From the NCBI RefSeq assembly GCF_964026735.1, contig NZ_OZ034692.1, positions 930,001-994,000 of the forward strand: a stretch of 64,000 nucleotides of DNA, in the 5' to 3' direction. The notes beneath the pieces were generated by a model that saw only the letters and a program-made list of their open reading frames with translations, made no database searches and was not told the origin of the DNA. Both the position numbers and the translations under genes were made by a program. Below are positions 17,696 to 26,492 of this stretch, piece after piece (position 1 is the stretch's first letter; every line of letters starts with the position of its first letter). The DNA comes from Wolbachia endosymbiont (group E) of Neria commutata. GTDB taxonomy: Bacteria > Pseudomonadota > Alphaproteobacteria > Rickettsiales > Anaplasmataceae.

Positions 17696-19132
17696 CTACT
17701 CAGATAAACCATACTTTTCAGACATGTAATCAGTATAGCACTCAACATCTAAGCTCTTGCCTGTCACATTTTTCAACAAATCTAAAATGCTACACTTTGC
17801 ACTGTATACATTTTGAGATAACCAGCTGATAAGTAAACTAAAATCTCCTTTTATTATAGCACTTAAAGATTCATAATGATTCTTTTTAATGAAAGAAAAA
17901 ATCTGCACAACAGCAATTAAAGCTATAATTTTAAGTGGAAAATAACCTATAACACCACTTACCCAATATTCATCTTGAAAATAAGTATCTAACTCATTTT
18001 CAGCTTTAACTGGAATTTTATAGTGCTTTGTCCCTTCTAGCCATGCCTCATGTAGATCCTTAACTTCTAATTTACCATTTATTATATCTTGCTCTAGCTT
18101 AGTTCTCAGCATAATATGCGCCAACAAAGTGAATTCATCTGCATTCTTTAAAGAGGAGGAAAGATTTACTTTATTGAAAATCAAATACAAATTCTCAGCA
18201 CTGATGGCTTTCGCACCAATTTTGCCTTTTATAGCAAATTTCTCCTTTATGTGCGGCTGAATAAACTCAGTAAATTCTCTGGATGACCCAATCATCCTTT
18301 CCATAAACAGTCCTTGAGTTTCATACATAACGCACCCTGTTATTTGGTTACTTATATGGTTTTGTGCTAAATATTTTTGAAAAATACCATAGCCACTATA
18401 CCGCAAAAGCGAGAATAAACCGTAACAAAAGTCAGATTCATTGTAATCTATAGGCGAACTAACATAATCATAAGGGATGCGAACCTCATTTAACTCAATA
18501 CCTATTTGTTGTAAACATACTGAACCAAGTTCAACCTGCTTTTGAGCAGCAATTTTTTGTATATTAGTGGCTTTATCCTTCTTCTGCTTTTCAATTATTT
18601 TTCCTACACTTTCACTAAAGAATTTGCCCACTTGAGGAAAGATCTCCTTTATTTCTTTTTCTGTTATATCTGAGTCATAATCAGCAAGAAGTGAATCGTA
18701 TTTTGAACATTTTAATTGTTTCGATTTAGCAGAAGCTGCTTCACGAACAAGTTTAATTAGATCAGAAAAGCGTTCTTTTAGCTTCACTAAGTTACTAGCT
18801 TCAGAACGAGACAGCTTCCATAAATTTTGACATTCAATTTTAGCTTTTGACAAAGATTTTACCAAATCAACAGGAATAGCGCTGGTGCTTTTATGCATCT
18901 TCTCTATTAATTTCAACTGCCAACTATGTGTATTGTTTTTCTTACTCAAAGCATCTGCTAATGATTCTTTTATTAAATCATGAGAGATGATTTCATGTTT
19001 AATTTCTTCAATAAGACTCACTTGTTCAATTTTGTCCTCTACACTTAATTGGCTTTGACTTAGCACCTTTAACGTACCATCAATACTCTTTACCCTATAT
19101 AACACTTCCTCTAAAAAATTATAAGATTTCAT
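17696..19132 (-). CDS. M32 carboxypeptidase (Taq) homologue lacking the HExxH zinc site
   Basis: A 478-residue protein, close to the usual 490-500 of M32 carboxypeptidases. Family landmarks are visible: WKLSRSEASNLVKLKERFSDLI (residues 105-126), KYDSLLADYDSDITEKEI, a GLFSLLRYSGYGIFQKYL block at 238-255 and YETQGLFMERMIGSSREF at 270-287. In active enzymes the third block contains HExGH and the fourth HESQSR. Here HExGH reads RYSGY (244-248) and HESQ reads YETQ, so both zinc-binding His are lost while Glu of the third ligand remains. The protein is therefore probably not a peptidase. The open frame with intact ends argues for a retained, non-catalytic role. First gene of the unit with mreB. Confidence 0.75.
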   Translation of the reverse strand: MKSYNFLEEVLYRVKSIDGTLKVLSQSQLSVEDKIEQVSLIEEIKHEIISHDLIKESLADALSKKNNTHSWQLKLIEKMHKSTSAIPVDLVKSLSKAKIECQNLWKLSRSEASNLVKLKERFSDLIKLVREAASAKSKQLKCSKYDSLLADYDSDITEKEIKEIFPQVGKFFSESVGKIIEKQKKDKATNIQKIAAQKQVELGSVCLQQIGIELNEVRIPYDYVSSPIDYNESDFCYGLFSLLRYSGYGIFQKYLAQNHISNQITGCVMYETQGLFMERMIGSSREFTEFIQPHIKEKFAIKGKIGAKAISAENLYLIFNKVNLSSSLKNADEFTLLAHIMLRTKLEQDIINGKLEVKDLHEAWLEGTKHYKIPVKAENELDTYFQDEYWVSGVIGYFPLKIIALIAVVQIFSFIKKNHYESLSAIIKGDFSLLISWLSQNVYSAKCSILDLLKNVTGKSLDVECYTDYMSEKYGLSE

Positions 19133-19329
19133 ATTTGTTCATTTTTACTTATTACTTTAAAAAACATCTATTTAATATCGTAATAGATTAACAATAAAAT
19201 TAAAAGTATATTTACTTGAAGTACAATAAAAAATTATGCTTTTAATTGTTTTTTTCTACTGAAAGTCGAGCGTCTTATCGGAAAATTAATTATAAAGCTA
19301 TAGAAAAGGTAATTAGTGTTTAATTTTTC

Positions 19330-19358
19330 TTGACTGTATTTCAATATGGAGAGATTAT
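19330..19358 (+). promoter_or_regulatory. Putative sigma-70 promoter of pal
   Basis: TTGACT at 19330-19335 and GATTAT at 19353-19358 are separated by 17 bases. The -10 box matches consensus at four of six positions. It lies about 50 bases before the pal start, which has a GGAGG ribosome site. Confidence 0.5.
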
Positions 19359-19409
19359 TAGCTACTGAAATTAAAGTCACGTACTATTTAAAATTATGGA
19401 GGTCTAGTA

Positions 19410-19901
19410 ATGTGGAGTAAGCTGATTGTTATGTGCTGTTTTTGTTTGCTACTTACTGGGGTAAGTTCTTGCCCAAAGAAAGGAGTAAATGTAATAAATA
19501 AAATGAATCCTGTTGTTAAGCAAGTGGGTGACAAAGTAAGTGATAAAAAAGTTTTCTTTGGTTATGATGAATCTAAGATCACTGAAGCAAGTGCTGATAT
19601 ATTGCTCGATGTAGTTGAAATTTTACAAAACAATCCTGATGCAAAAGTTATTTTGACAGGTCATACTGACATTCGTGGTTCTCATGAATATAACCTTGCT
19701 TTGGGAGCTAGAAGAGCAGATGCAGCTAAAAAATTCATAGTTAACTGCACACCTTATTTGGAAAAAAGAATAAGAACTGCTTCTAAAGGTGAAACTGAGC
19801 CTTCAGTTCACATAAAAGATGATACTAGAAATTCTAAGTATGAAAAAGAGCACGCTAAAAACCGTAGAGTAGAAATTTCATTTTCTGGAATAAAAAAATA
19901 G
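19410..19901 (+). CDS. pal: Peptidoglycan-associated lipoprotein Pal
   Basis: A 163-residue OmpA-like lipoprotein. Residues 1-21 form a lipoprotein signal peptide ending LLTGVSSC, with Cys21 the likely lipidated residue. The OmpA_C domain spans about 47-160: VFFGYDESKI, VILTGHTDIRGSHEYNLALG, ARRADAAKKF and KNRRVEISF. The Asp of HTD and the Arg of NRRVEI are the positions that bind diaminopimelate in peptidoglycan. Pal links outer membrane and peptidoglycan and works with Tol; in Wolbachia it has been described as a lipoprotein that triggers host TLR2 signalling. The ribosome site GGAGG is 9 bases upstream. Single-gene unit with its own promoter. Confidence 0.95.
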   Translation: MWSKLIVMCCFCLLLTGVSSCPKKGVNVINKMNPVVKQVGDKVSDKKVFFGYDESKITEASADILLDVVEILQNNPDAKVILTGHTDIRGSHEYNLALGARRADAAKKFIVNCTPYLEKRIRTASKGETEPSVHIKDDTRNSKYEKEHAKNRRVEISFSGIKK

Positions 19902-19909
19902 TTTTTCTG

Positions 19910-19936
19910 GATGCAAGTAGTCACGCTACTTGCATC
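19910..19936. other. Perfect 11-base-pair hairpin after pal
   Basis: GATGCAAGTAG, loop TCACG, CTACTTGCATC, 8 bases after the pal stop. The stem is perfect, but no T run follows on the plus strand, so it is not a standard intrinsic terminator. It may stabilise the pal mRNA 3' end. Confidence 0.45.
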
Positions 19937-20015
19937 ACAAAAGTGGGCAAATTCGTCATTTTGTCATTCAAGCAATAGACTACTCACTAAAAGGTGCACA
20001 AATGATTCTCTTTCT

Positions 20016-20046
20016 CTGTCATTCCAGTAGCCCTCCTCTTGTCATC
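20016..20046. repeat. Wolbachia palindromic element fragment
   Basis: CTGTCATTCCAGTAGCCCTC followed by CTCTTGTCATC. Nearly the same phrase occurs at 57770-57800. It is a worn piece of the dispersed palindrome found in several genes of this window. Confidence 0.5.
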
Positions 20047-20115
20047 TCTGTAAAGATCACATAATTCGATGACAAAAATGTTAAGATAAAAGAAACATTT
20101 TTGAGGGAGTGAGGT

Positions 20116-20217
20116 ATGAGACGAAACACAGAAGATAAAACCCTAGAGAGAAATTACCGAAGTAAATGGAGATTTTTAGTATATGGCTTCTGGAAATCTT
20201 GCTTATTTAAGCTATAA
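20116..20217 (+). CDS. Very short ORF of unknown nature
   Basis: A 33-codon frame starting MRRNTEDKTLERNYRSKWRF with a strong GAGGGAGTGAGG ribosome site. No family is recognised. It may be a real small protein or the first bases of a lost transposase. The remaining parts of 19937-20298 show no other gene. Confidence 0.25.
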   Translation: MRRNTEDKTLERNYRSKWRFLVYGFWKSCLFKL

Positions 20218-20298
20218 TTTTATCTCAAAAATCTATACTTATTAAAGTATAACGCAAAATATATTATATGTTTATTAAATAATAATGTAAAAAAATTA

Positions 20299-20327
20299 TT
20301 GACTTACATGCACTGTTAATATATAAT
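20299..20327 (+). promoter_or_regulatory. Near-consensus sigma-70 promoter
   Basis: TTGACT at 20299-20304, a spacer of exactly 17 bases, and a perfect TATAAT at 20322-20327. It drives the gene at 20363 and is among the best promoters in the window. Confidence 0.75.
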
Positions 20328-20362
20328 TAATTTTTATCAACCTTACATAAGGAGAGTTTATT

Positions 20363-21163
20363 ATGAGTATAGTTAATACAAAAAACGCTGCACATTTAGC
20401 AAAAATCGGTATGGATAGCGCAGCTACAACTGCATTTTTAGCATCCGCTGTCATAGCTATAGGAATTGCTACTAAAACAATTGCAATATCTTATTTACCT
20501 GCATCTTTAGGATTTCTTGGAGCTCTTGCCACTCCTTTGGGAATTACAATTTTACTTGGTTTGACTGCATATTTTGCTCTCAGTGCTTTTACTTCATTTC
20601 AGCAACTGCAAGAAAATAAAGACTTGGAAGCTAATATAGATTGTGTTAGCAAAAATTGTTCTAAAAATAGATTCATAGACTTATCTACTGTTGCCGATCC
20701 TTTTCTGAAAGATGCCAAAATTATTGAAAAAGACGATAATGGTAAGAAGAGTTTACACCTCACGTTCACAACTGAAGCCTATAAGGCATTAGTAGGTGAC
20801 AAACAAGCTGATGCTGAGGTAACTGTATACGCAATATTAAACGGTAAAGAAGAAGTTCCACTTACATTAAAACATGTTGCTCCTGCTGAAGCTGCTAACG
20901 GTGAAAATACTGAAGGCAAAACTACTGATGCTACTAAAAGCAAAGCTACTGACCATACAGTACAATTAGTTAAAGTAGGCGATAAAGATCAGGTGGCTGA
21001 TATGAAAGCAAAATTTGGCAACTGGGATGGTAAAAAGCCATTAAAAGTTTCAGTTAGTAAGGAAAACCTTGACACACTAAGGAAAAATGAAGAACTAAAT
21101 AACGGTGTAAGAGCAAAGTTAGTTGATCATATGATAAATCAAGTTGTTGGAATTAAGAGATAA
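20363..21163 (+). CDS. Hypothetical membrane protein, strongly expressed unit
   Basis: A 266-residue protein with no recognised family. Residues about 18-40 and 44-75 are strongly hydrophobic (two membrane helices with Ala/Gly-rich turns); the remaining two thirds is soluble and rich in Lys, Asp and Thr, with a low-complexity linker ANGENTEGKTTDATKSKATD near 187-206. Two similar halves may exist in the soluble part (both have 'VxVxxxNxxxLxxN'-like stretches), but this is weak. The start has AAGGAG 8 bases upstream, the promoter is near consensus and a perfect terminator follows, so the unit is a stand-alone, probably highly expressed gene. Function unknown. Confidence 0.7.
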   Translation: MSIVNTKNAAHLAKIGMDSAATTAFLASAVIAIGIATKTIAISYLPASLGFLGALATPLGITILLGLTAYFALSAFTSFQQLQENKDLEANIDCVSKNCSKNRFIDLSTVADPFLKDAKIIEKDDNGKKSLHLTFTTEAYKALVGDKQADAEVTVYAILNGKEEVPLTLKHVAPAEAANGENTEGKTTDATKSKATDHTVQLVKVGDKDQVADMKAKFGNWDGKKPLKVSVSKENLDTLRKNEELNNGVRAKLVDHMINQVVGIKR

Positions 21164-21180
21164 TAATCTTAACAACAACT

Positions 21181-21214
21181 AGAGGTAGAGCTGGCTCTAC
21201 CTCTTTCTTTTCTC
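21181..21214 (+). terminator. Intrinsic terminator
   Basis: AGAGGTAGAG, loop CTGG, CTCTACCTCT form a 10-base-pair perfect stem (11 with the C-G closing pair), followed at once by TTCTTTTCTC. It lies 18 bases after the stop of the gene ending at 21163. Confidence 0.85.
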
Positions 21215-21308
21215 ATGATTCAAAATAGAATCCAGGTTTTTCATTCAAGAGATCTCTTTTTGGAGCTATATATCTTAAACTTGTCACATATGATTTGTTG
21301 AACATTGC

Positions 21309-23708
21309 CTAGGTTGAAAGCCCTAAACACCTAATAATACTATTCACGAATTGACGCATTATCGATATATTACTCATTTTAGTGTTTGGTGCTTCAACAC
21401 ATTCTGATTGATCCGATAGTTCTTGAGCTGCTTGATTTTTAGGCATATTTTCTAAATTTTCATTAGAGTGTTGCATTAAATCTATATTATCTGTTGGCGT
21501 ATTATCTTGAGGTACAACTTGTTCTTTTGCAGTAAATTTTGCTTTTATTTTTCCAAATCCTTCGTAGATATTTTCTACATTCAAGTAAATGAGATAACAA
21601 ACCCCGATAACTGCTATAATAGATGCAGCAGTTGCATCTGTAATACTTCCTTGAGAAGCACTGGATATTACCGTATAGGCTAAAGCGACAAATACAAGCG
21701 TTGTCACTATTTTACACAGAGCGTTATTAAAATACTTCATGATATCGCGTGCTTTAAGCTTTTTGCCAAAATTACACTTCAGTTCAGTTCTCGTTTCATC
21801 TGAAATAAGTGATTTACCCATTAATTTCTCTACTCCTTTTATAGTGAGATAATATTCTCTGTTCCATGATTTTTCAGGCAACACTAACTGCTCTGAATCA
21901 ACAGCGCTGTTTAATAACTTTACACAGAACCTGATTGTATTATCACGACTCTTGGGATTTATATGATTATGTTTTTCTTTTTTTGTTTTATTAATTAATG
22001 CCACCTGTATAGGAGTATATTTATCACTATTCCTAGCCTTTACAGCCTCTCTCAACTTATCTTCAGATATTACTTCTTTTTTTACTAAATCTAGTATGAG
22101 ACTTAAACATGTAACTTTTTGTTCTCCTTTTAGTACAGCAATACGATGTAGAATATTATTGCCTTTTTTGTCTTGAGTAGTAATATCAGTGCCATTTTCT
22201 AGCAATAGCTTTAAAATTTGATATCTGCCAGTCTCTTCAAACTTCTTATCTGTACAAGATCGATCTTCACTTTTCTTTCGTATACGTTCTAATAGTATAT
22301 AAATAGGTGTCAGCCCATCATTATTTTTAGTATTAAATAATTCTTTATTGTTTTCTACTATAAGCGTAGTAAAATCATATCTTACCGTTTTCTCTAACTT
22401 TATAGCGTAATGTAGAACTGTGTTTCCATCTGCATCTTGAGTCGTAATATTGTAACCACTTTGTAAGAGCTCATTGAACTTATTTTTATCTTCATCACGA
22501 ACCGCTGAATGTAGTGGGTATCCACCCTCAACAATCTGTGCAATTTTGATTATTACTTGATTTTTTATTTCTTGATTTAGATTTAATTCGGATTTTTTCA
22601 CTAACTCAGCTAATTTTCCCAAGAAACAGCGATAATATTCTTTTTGTTCTTCAGATAATTTTTTTAAGCTTTCTTCAGATAGCTCTAACTGATTATGGTT
22701 AGCTCCAAGTTCTAGTAGCTTTATAATAAACTTAAGTGTATTATCACCACCTCTGGTTTTATTAGACTTATGTTTTCCTTTGTTTATTTTGGCAATCAGC
22801 GCTACTTGAAGGGGGGCTTTTTTATCATTTTGCTTGTTAATAAGTTGTGCTAAATCCTCTTTTTGAATTTTATTATTTAATTCATCTAAAAATTCATGCT
22901 TTTGTTCCTTCTCTAGTGAAGCAATAAGATGCAAAATATTATTGCCTTTTTTATCACGAATAGTTATATCAGCACCACTTTCTAAGTGATTTTTAAACTG
23001 CTTTTGGTCTTTCTCTTGAATCGCTTCCAATAAACAGTTACTGTCATCTTTTATTTCTGTTTCTGTATCTGAGTTTATATAAGTAAAATCATTAACTATT
23101 TTCGTGTTAGCAGGATCATAGTGAGGGTTGGTATTTGATAATAGCATTCTATTTTTCTTTCCTACTATTAGCTTTCCCAATCTTCTTGTACCTTTCTTAT
23201 ATTCTTTCAATATTTTTTTCTTAGTATTTTTAAATTTTTTCCTAATATTTAAAATTTTTGCTTCACTTTTAGGCACTTCTTGTGAAGATTGTTCTGGATA
23301 TGGCTTAGATATTAAAGGTGTGATATCATCTGAGTGTTCGTCGTCACTTACGCTATTATCATCACCACTACCACAGCTTTCGATTCCACTATCGTAACTT
23401 GCTCTATGAGCATTCTTATTTTGCAGTTGAGTAACTTGCAAAGCTTCGATTCTTGCAACTAATGTATTTAATTTTTTTGAGAATTCACGATAATACTTTT
23501 TTTGTTCTTTAGATAATTTTTGTAAATCTTCTTCAGGTAGTTTTAGCTTACTGGGGTCAGCACCATTCTTTAACAAGTTTTTACACTTTTTGAGTGTTGC
23601 ATCTCTGAAAGTTATAAAATTATGTCTTTTTTTTGTTACCTTAGCTTTTACTATATTGTACAATTGTGTATCTTTTTCAATTTGCCTTTGTTCTTCGTAC
23701 GTAGTCAT
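21309..23708 (-). CDS. Membrane-anchored ankyrin-repeat protein
   Basis: A 799-residue protein. The N-terminal 130 residues are charged and helical with a Ser/Asp-rich stretch (SYDSGIESCGSGDDNSVSDD). Ankyrin repeats follow in groups, for example LLEAIQEKDQKQFKNHLESG with ADITIRDKKGNNILHLIASL, then NTVLHYAIKL, LTPIYILLERI and TDITTQDKKGNNILHRIAVL. Two hydrophobic helices lie near residues 665-715 (KIVTTLVFVALAYTVI and AASIIAVIGVCYLIYL), then a polar tail of about 100 residues. Such a protein would be anchored in a membrane with repeats exposed for protein binding. No signal peptide is seen. Frame intact, unlike the other ankyrin genes here. Confidence 0.85.
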   Translation of the reverse strand: MTTYEEQRQIEKDTQLYNIVKAKVTKKRHNFITFRDATLKKCKNLLKNGADPSKLKLPEEDLQKLSKEQKKYYREFSKKLNTLVARIEALQVTQLQNKNAHRASYDSGIESCGSGDDNSVSDDEHSDDITPLISKPYPEQSSQEVPKSEAKILNIRKKFKNTKKKILKEYKKGTRRLGKLIVGKKNRMLLSNTNPHYDPANTKIVNDFTYINSDTETEIKDDSNCLLEAIQEKDQKQFKNHLESGADITIRDKKGNNILHLIASLEKEQKHEFLDELNNKIQKEDLAQLINKQNDKKAPLQVALIAKINKGKHKSNKTRGGDNTLKFIIKLLELGANHNQLELSEESLKKLSEEQKEYYRCFLGKLAELVKKSELNLNQEIKNQVIIKIAQIVEGGYPLHSAVRDEDKNKFNELLQSGYNITTQDADGNTVLHYAIKLEKTVRYDFTTLIVENNKELFNTKNNDGLTPIYILLERIRKKSEDRSCTDKKFEETGRYQILKLLLENGTDITTQDKKGNNILHRIAVLKGEQKVTCLSLILDLVKKEVISEDKLREAVKARNSDKYTPIQVALINKTKKEKHNHINPKSRDNTIRFCVKLLNSAVDSEQLVLPEKSWNREYYLTIKGVEKLMGKSLISDETRTELKCNFGKKLKARDIMKYFNNALCKIVTTLVFVALAYTVISSASQGSITDATAASIIAVIGVCYLIYLNVENIYEGFGKIKAKFTAKEQVVPQDNTPTDNIDLMQHSNENLENMPKNQAAQELSDQSECVEAPNTKMSNISIMRQFVNSIIRCLGLST

Positions 23709-24128
23709 ATTAAAAACCTCAATATTAAAAGCTAATCATCTATATATCCTTATGGTTGCATATGTCAACATTTTTTTCTATTTAAAATTGAAAATTAGCA
23801 ACTAAAAACTGCATTCAAAGTTCAATTTTCAAATTAGATTAGACGTTATACATGTAGTCGAAATATAGGTAGAATGGTAAAATATTGGTTTCTATTAGAA
23901 AATTTACCGTCACAATTAAACCTCACTTTAATAGTCGTATAGTATTTTAATCACTTAGTCTTAAAAAACGATAAATATTAAAGCAAGAAAATTGACGGAT
24001 ACAGTTGATACAGGAGAAAATGGATGTATTCAAAGTCGTTAAACTTGCATCCAAACCAAACTACCGTTACAACCTTCAACACTTATGGGAGGAAACCTTG
24101 CAGACTCAGCATGCTGGACTGCAAAATA
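23709..24128. other. Intergenic region, no gene supported
   Basis: About 420 AT-rich bases between the ankyrin gene start and the 3' end of htrA. It contains upstream sequence for the ankyrin gene but no clear promoter boxes. A palindrome CAGCATGCTG lies near 24107-24116, just beyond the htrA stop. A 44-codon plus-strand frame from 24020 overlaps the htrA end and is not accepted. Confidence 0.4.
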
Positions 24129-25622
24129 TTACTTCTTTAACCTTATTGAAGTAAAAAACTGGTTTCCATTCCGGTAAATAAGTAGCATTATTGAATCTTT
24201 GCCATTTTTCTTTACTGCAAAATCAACTTGTTTTTGAAAGTCACTAGTATTCTCTATATCAGTTCCATTCAATTGAAGGATAATGTCTCCTTTTTTAATA
24301 CCGCGTAGTGTGGCATTACTACTGCTATCCACGTTTGTTACCATGACACCTTTTGTAGGTACATCACTTTTACTTTCTTTTAGCTCATTTGGCAAATTCG
24401 ACACAGTTAAACCAGTGACATAATCAGGCGTTGATTTGTTTTCTTCCTGGTTATTATCTTTGCTATCTTCAGCAGACTCACCGACCACAACCTTAATGGT
24501 AATCTCTTTGCCCTTTCTAAGTAACTTGACTTGCACTTTTTTCTCAGGTCCAGCTCTTGAAACCATTTGAGGTAATTGCGCCATTCTATCAATTTTTTTA
24601 CCATCGAATTCTAATAATATATCACCAACCTTAATCCCACCTTTTTCTGCTGGGCTATCCTTAACTATACTTGCAACCAATGCACCCTTTGTATCTTTTA
24701 AACCTAAGGACTCAGCAAATTCTTTTGTTATAGGCTGCACTTGCACACCAAGCCAACCATGTTTTATTTTTTTACCACTTTTCAACGTATCAATAATTGA
24801 CATAGCTAAATTAGACGGTATAGCGAAACCTATACCAACATTGCCGCCAGACTCAGATGGGGAATAGATAGCGGTATTAATACCTATGACCTTCCCATTT
24901 AAATCAAATAGTGGTCCTCCAGAGTTACCTTTATTAATTGCAGCATCAGTTTGAATAAATTCGTTCATAGTACCAATACTAATATCTCTGGATCTTGCAG
25001 ATATAATCCCTGTGCTAACAGATCCACCCAAACCAAATGGATTACCGATTGCCATAACCGTATCGCCAACTCTTGCTTTATCAGAATCACCAAATGCAAC
25101 AGAAGAAAGTTCTCTACCCGCATTTATTTTAAGTACAGCAAGATCAGTTCTCGCATCATAACCTAAAACTTCTGCTTTGAAATAGGTGTTGTCGTTCATT
25201 GTCACAGTGATATCTTTAGCATTTCTAATAACATGATAATTGGTAACTATAACGCCATCTTTGCCTATGATAAACCCAGAACCAAGTGACACTACTTCCT
25301 TGTTAGTATGCGGAGTTCTATCCATGAAGAATTGATCAAAGTTCTCAAGTAAGTCTCTAAACTCATCAAAAAAGTTATTTCTTGGAGCAGATGGAACCCT
25401 AGTCCTAATGTCATTTTCTTGTTTAATAATTTGCTCACTTGAAATATTCACAACTGCAGGAATAAGTTTTTCTACTAAATCAGCAAATCCGTGATTACAA
25501 TTGCACTCAGCAGTCTTAGGAGCTGCAACTTTTTTTGTATTCCAATCAAAAGCATCAGCATATAAAGAAAACGAAACTAAAAAAGATACAAATACAGATA
25601 AAATAAATGCTTTATTTCTCAT
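24129..25622 (-). CDS. degP: Periplasmic serine protease DegP/HtrA
   Basis: A 497-residue protein with a signal peptide (about residues 1-24), a trypsin-like protease domain and two PDZ domains. The catalytic triad is visible: His130 in VTNYHVI, Asp160 in DARTDLAVLKI and Ser234 in NKGNSGGPLF. PDZ1 spans roughly 290-385 (HGWLGVQVQPI), PDZ2 400-495 (GVMVTNVDSSSNATLRGIKK). It degrades or refolds misfolded envelope proteins. It starts one base after hflC ends, so it is the third gene of an hflK-hflC-degP operon, a common alphaproteobacterial arrangement. Intact. Confidence 0.96.
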   Translation of the reverse strand: MRNKAFILSVFVSFLVSFSLYADAFDWNTKKVAAPKTAECNCNHGFADLVEKLIPAVVNISSEQIIKQENDIRTRVPSAPRNNFFDEFRDLLENFDQFFMDRTPHTNKEVVSLGSGFIIGKDGVIVTNYHVIRNAKDITVTMNDNTYFKAEVLGYDARTDLAVLKINAGRELSSVAFGDSDKARVGDTVMAIGNPFGLGGSVSTGIISARSRDISIGTMNEFIQTDAAINKGNSGGPLFDLNGKVIGINTAIYSPSESGGNVGIGFAIPSNLAMSIIDTLKSGKKIKHGWLGVQVQPITKEFAESLGLKDTKGALVASIVKDSPAEKGGIKVGDILLEFDGKKIDRMAQLPQMVSRAGPEKKVQVKLLRKGKEITIKVVVGESAEDSKDNNQEENKSTPDYVTGLTVSNLPNELKESKSDVPTKGVMVTNVDSSSNATLRGIKKGDIILQLNGTDIENTSDFQKQVDFAVKKNGKDSIMLLIYRNGNQFFTSIRLKK

Positions 25623-25623
25623 G

Positions 25624-26490
25624 TCATCCTTTATTTAAAATATCTAAAAAATGATTATTTGGTGAAAGTATAAATTTAGTATTACTGCCAGGGAATGATT
25701 TACTATAAGCACTCATAGAACGATAAAAGTTAAAAAACTCTTCATCAACTTTAAATGCCTCATTATAAATTCTGGTTGCTTCAGCATAACCACGACCTCT
25801 TATTTCGTGCGATTCTTTTACTGCGCTAGAGATAATTTCTCTTTTTAGTTTATCTGCTTTTGATCTAATTTCCTGCCCAGCTTGCTCTCCTTCTGCTCTA
25901 ATTTCTTTTGCTTCTTTTTCCCTTTCAGTTTGCATACGGCGAAATATTGCAGAGCTATTTTCTTCTGGTAAGTCTGCTCTCTTAATTCTTACGTCTATTA
26001 TTTCTATGCCAAATTTTTCAGCTTCAGAGTAAACTCCACGTTGAATTAGCTGCATAACCTCTGATCTTTTCTCGTTTAACAAGCTAATCAATGAAAATCT
26101 TCCTATATTTTCCCTTATATGCGCTTCTATAACCGGATACAATCTTCTAATTAGCCCCGATTCATTTTTCACAGCTTGATAAAAAACAATAGGATTTGTT
26201 ATTTTATATTTTGCGTATGCATCCACTATAATACGCTTTTGATCTGCGGTAATCACTTCTCTTGGAGTTTTATCAGGACTTAAATCTAAAACTCTTTTGT
26301 CAAGAAACTCCACACTATTTATGAATGGTAATTTGAAATATAGGCCACTTTCTCTAATATCTCTTACAACTTTACCAAGTTGAATCACTATTGCTTGATT
26401 TGTTTCTTGTACAATAAACACTGAGTTAGATGAAACAATCAACAAAGCAACAAATATGGAAATAAAAACAATTTTAATATTATTACTCAT
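25624..26490 (-). CDS. hflC: HflC, FtsH protease modulator (SPFH/band 7)
   Basis: A 288-residue protein with one N-terminal membrane helix (about 8-28) and a band 7 domain that reads VDAYAKYKITNPIVFYQAVK, RENIGRFSLISLLNEKRSEV and DVRIKRADLPEENSSAIFRR. The Arg-Met-Gln...Glu-rich helix that follows (RMQTEREKEAKEIRAEGEQA) is typical of HflC. With HflK it forms a large ring around FtsH in the inner membrane and limits its proteolysis. It begins 2 bases after hflK ends. Confidence 0.95.
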   Translation of the reverse strand: MSNNIKIVFISIFVALLIVSSNSVFIVQETNQAIVIQLGKVVRDIRESGLYFKLPFINSVEFLDKRVLDLSPDKTPREVITADQKRIIVDAYAKYKITNPIVFYQAVKNESGLIRRLYPVIEAHIRENIGRFSLISLLNEKRSEVMQLIQRGVYSEAEKFGIEIIDVRIKRADLPEENSSAIFRRMQTEREKEAKEIRAEGEQAGQEIRSKADKLKREIISSAVKESHEIRGRGYAEATRIYNEAFKVDEEFFNFYRSMSAYSKSFPGSNTKFILSPNNHFLDILNKG

Positions 26491-26492
26491 AA

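Noticed and set aside
24020..24154. A 44-codon plus-strand frame with a GGAG site, starting MDVFKVVKLASK
   Set aside because: It overlaps the 3' end of htrA on the opposite strand, has no recognised family and no promoter or terminator. Chance is a sufficient explanation.
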